This document shows, in pieces, positions 32,734-34,339 of a stretch of DNA of 34,339 bases. Made by a program: the position numbers and the translations under genes. Under the pieces are notes generated by a model that saw only the letters and a list, made by a program, of their open reading frames with translations, searched no databases and had not been told where the DNA came from. Every line of letters starts with the position of its first letter. The stretch's first letter is position 1. Source of the DNA: Mesorhizobium qingshengii (GTDB lineage: Bacteria > Pseudomonadota > Alphaproteobacteria > Rhizobiales > Rhizobiaceae); NCBI RefSeq assembly GCF_900103325.1, contig NZ_FMXM01000036.1:1-34339 (forward strand), read 5' to 3'.

Positions 32734-33435
32734 ATGAAGGCGAGCCCGGCATTCGCGGACCTGCCCCTGCGGGCAGTCTTCTTCGACCTCGATGGAACGC
32801 TTGTCGATTCAGCTCCTGATATGGCCGCTGCCGTCAATGAGCTGATGGCGCAATACGGACTGGAGCCGCACTCGCTCGAGGCAGTGCGTGGCATGATCGG
32901 CCATGGCGTCGAGAAACTCATCGAACGAGCATTCGCGGCACATTCGGTCTCGCTTGGCTTGAATGATCGAAATGCAAGCCACGCGAGGATGAATGAAGTC
33001 TATGGTCGCCATCTCACCCGATTGACGGCGTTGCGCCCCGGAGCCGACAGAGCGCTGACCGCGGCTCGCAAGGCGGGAATGCGGAGCGGCGTCGTCACCA
33101 ACAAGCCGGAAGGCTTCTCACGCATTGTGCTGGCGCATTTCGGCCTGTTGAACGAACTGGATGTGGTGATCGGCGGCGATGCTGGCTACCTGAAAAAACC
33201 TGCTCCCGATATGCTTCTGGCTGCCTGCCAGGCATGCGACTGCAGCAGCGCGCATGCGGTTATGGTGGGTGACAGTCTTGCCGACGTCGGAGCCGCCAGG
33301 GCTGCCGGCATGCGCTCCATCATAGTGCGCGGTGGCTATGCCGAACTGGCGGCCGAAGCTCTCGGCGCTGACTGCGTTGTCGACTCGCTCGACCAGCTGG
33401 AACCGGTTTTCCTGAGGTCAAAAAGGGTAGTGTAA
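32734..33435 (+). CDS. cbbZ: Phosphoglycolate phosphatase
   Basis: 233 residues, HAD superfamily subfamily IA. Motif I FFDLDGTLVDS supplies the nucleophile Asp; VTNKPEGF is motif II and VGDSLADVGAARAAGM motif IV. It hydrolyses 2-phosphoglycolate, the toxic product of RuBisCO oxygenation. The ATG at 32734 gives a start just before motif I, 10 bp after cbbE. Gph annotation is based on sequence style and operon position; substrate is not proven by motifs. Confidence 0.9.
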   Translation: MKASPAFADLPLRAVFFDLDGTLVDSAPDMAAAVNELMAQYGLEPHSLEAVRGMIGHGVEKLIERAFAAHSVSLGLNDRNASHARMNEVYGRHLTRLTALRPGADRALTAARKAGMRSGVVTNKPEGFSRIVLAHFGLLNELDVVIGGDAGYLKKPAPDMLLAACQACDCSSAHAVMVGDSLADVGAARAAGMRSIIVRGGYAELAAEALGADCVVDSLDQLEPVFLRSKRVV

Positions 33436-34238
33436 TGGCTATTCGAGCGCTTGTCTTCGATGTTGATGGCACGCTCGCGGAGACTGAAGAGCTGCACCGT
33501 CAATCTTTCAACCAGGCTTTTGCCGAGGCCGGGCTTGGCTGGGTCTGGGACCGTAGCCTGTACACCGACTTGCTCGGCACTACGGGAGGGCGCGAGCGCA
33601 TTGTTTCGTATGCCCAGATGGCGGGACACAATGTCGACCCAGATCTTCTGCACGCACGAAAAACGGAAATTTATAACGTCAAGATCAACGAAGGCCTGGT
33701 CAGCCTCAGGCCCGGCGTGGCGGAGCTGATTGAGCATGCCACACAGGAGGGGGTGATGCTCGCGATCGGGACGACGACCAGCAGGCAAAATGTGGTGTCG
33801 CTCCTTCATAGCACGCTCGGCCCAAGGTCCCTGAATCTGTTTTCCAGCATCCGTACGGGCGAGGACGTGCGCGCCAAAAAACCTGATCCTGAAGTCTATA
33901 GGCTGGTGCTATCTGACCTTGGTCTAGGGGGTTCCGAATGTCTTTGCATCGAAGATTCCAGGAATGGACTTATGGCTGCTCGTGCGACCGGCATGCGCAC
34001 GGTCATCACGGCCAGCCTGTTTACGTCTCACGATGACTTCAGCGGTGCCGATCTCATCCTGCGCAATCTGGCGATGCCATGGTCATCGGCTGAGTTCAAA
34101 CCTTATACGTCGATGATGGACCAGCCTCTCGACGTGAGCCGCCTTCTGAGGCGCGCCGGAGGAAAGTCCGGCAGTCGGCGAACGGGCGCTTCAATATCGC
34201 CAACGTCGTCGAGCGGACCCGGACCGGCACCCAAGTGA
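33435..34238 (+). CDS. cbbY: CbbY, HAD phosphatase (xylulose-1,5-bisphosphate phosphatase type)
   Basis: 267 residues, HAD subfamily IA. Motif I ALVFDVDGTLAETEELHRQSF matches CbbY (written in part: FDVDGTLAETEE), with TTTS as motif II and KKPDPEVYRL plus EDSRNGLMAA as later motifs. Known CbbY hydrolyses xylulose 1,5-bisphosphate, a RuBisCO misfire product and inhibitor, complementing CbbX. The last 30 or so residues are a low-complexity Arg/Gly/Ser/Pro tail beyond the usual family end, possibly read-through sequence. The start overlaps the cbbZ stop (TAATG). Confidence 0.9.
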   Translation: MAIRALVFDVDGTLAETEELHRQSFNQAFAEAGLGWVWDRSLYTDLLGTTGGRERIVSYAQMAGHNVDPDLLHARKTEIYNVKINEGLVSLRPGVAELIEHATQEGVMLAIGTTTSRQNVVSLLHSTLGPRSLNLFSSIRTGEDVRAKKPDPEVYRLVLSDLGLGGSECLCIEDSRNGLMAARATGMRTVITASLFTSHDDFSGADLILRNLAMPWSSAEFKPYTSMMDQPLDVSRLLRRAGGKSGSRRTGASISPTSSSGPGPAPK

Positions 34239-34333
34239 TGTTGGCGAGACCGGTAACTTCTCTGGGGTGATCGCGGCCACGATTTGTTAGCGTGGACTAG
34301 GCCATCAACGTCCCCTTGTTCAAGGAGACAACG
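34239..34333 (+). promoter_or_regulatory. Spacer after the cbb operon with ribosome-binding site of the next gene
   Basis: 95 bp containing no clear terminator hairpin. AAGGAGA at about 34322-34328 followed by CAACG and ATG is a strong translation start for the gene beginning at 34334. Confidence 0.5.
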
Positions 34334-34339
34334 ATGGCG
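34334..34339 (+). CDS. Start of a gene cut by the window edge
   Basis: Only ATG-GCG (Met-Ala) is visible, after an AAGGAGA ribosome-binding site with 5-nt spacing. The product cannot be identified. It may be a further cbb-operon gene since no terminator separates it from cbbY. Confidence 0.5.

Overview
The window is GC-rich DNA from an alphaproteobacterium. The red-type (form IC) RuBisCO with CbbX, the CbbR and HoxA relatives and the ABC transporter/amidase remnants point to the Rhizobiales, probably something Mesorhizobium-like; the genus is an inference. It is a hydrogen-driven CO2-fixation locus: a roughly 16 kb [NiFe]-hydrogenase operon on the minus strand (about 18.7 kb down to 2.6 kb), two regulators in the middle, and a roughly 12.3 kb Calvin-cycle (cbb) operon on the plus strand (21.9 to 34.2 kb).

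Left edge (1-2632): decayed remains of an amino-acid uptake and degradation cluster. There is a frameshifted M20 amidase, a frameshifted polar amino-acid ABC ATPase with a stub of permease at its N-terminus, and a possible GntR-type regulator remnant behind a perfect palindrome.

Hydrogenase operon (minus strand, in transcription order): small and large subunits of a cytosolic, signal-less [NiFe]-hydrogenase that most resembles group 1h (formerly group 5, actinobacterial or high-affinity type); two tandem paralogous four-cysteine proteins with a HiPIP-like signature; a maturation endopeptidase; a 104-residue protein of unknown function; a TPR-like protein; two tiny membrane proteins; a NifU-like/Rieske fusion; an NHL beta-propeller; then hypF, hypC, a GmhA-like sugar-phosphate isomerase, hypD, hypE, hypA, hypB (with 48 histidines in its N-terminal stretch) and a NiCoT nickel permease. 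Many junctions are ATGA overlaps, so translation is coupled.

Control region: a sequence matching the sigma-54 -24/-12 consensus exactly lies 60 bp upstream of the small-subunit gene, with an IHF-type site and a dyad further upstream. A HoxA/NtrC-type sigma-54 activator is encoded just beyond, with a small zinc-ribbon gene between them. The activator's receiver domain has lost its acidic pocket and carries Glu where the phospho-accepting Asp should be. Next to it lies a LysR gene (cbbR), divergent from the cbb operon.

cbb operon (plus strand): cbbF, cbbP, cbbT, gap, pgk, cbbA, cbbL, cbbS, cbbX, cbbE, cbbZ, cbbY. It encodes most of the Calvin cycle plus RuBisCO repair and by-product disposal. 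H2 oxidation would supply electrons and CbbL/S would fix CO2, so the locus reads as a compact facultative chemolithoautotrophy module. The window ends at the first two codons of another plus-strand gene.
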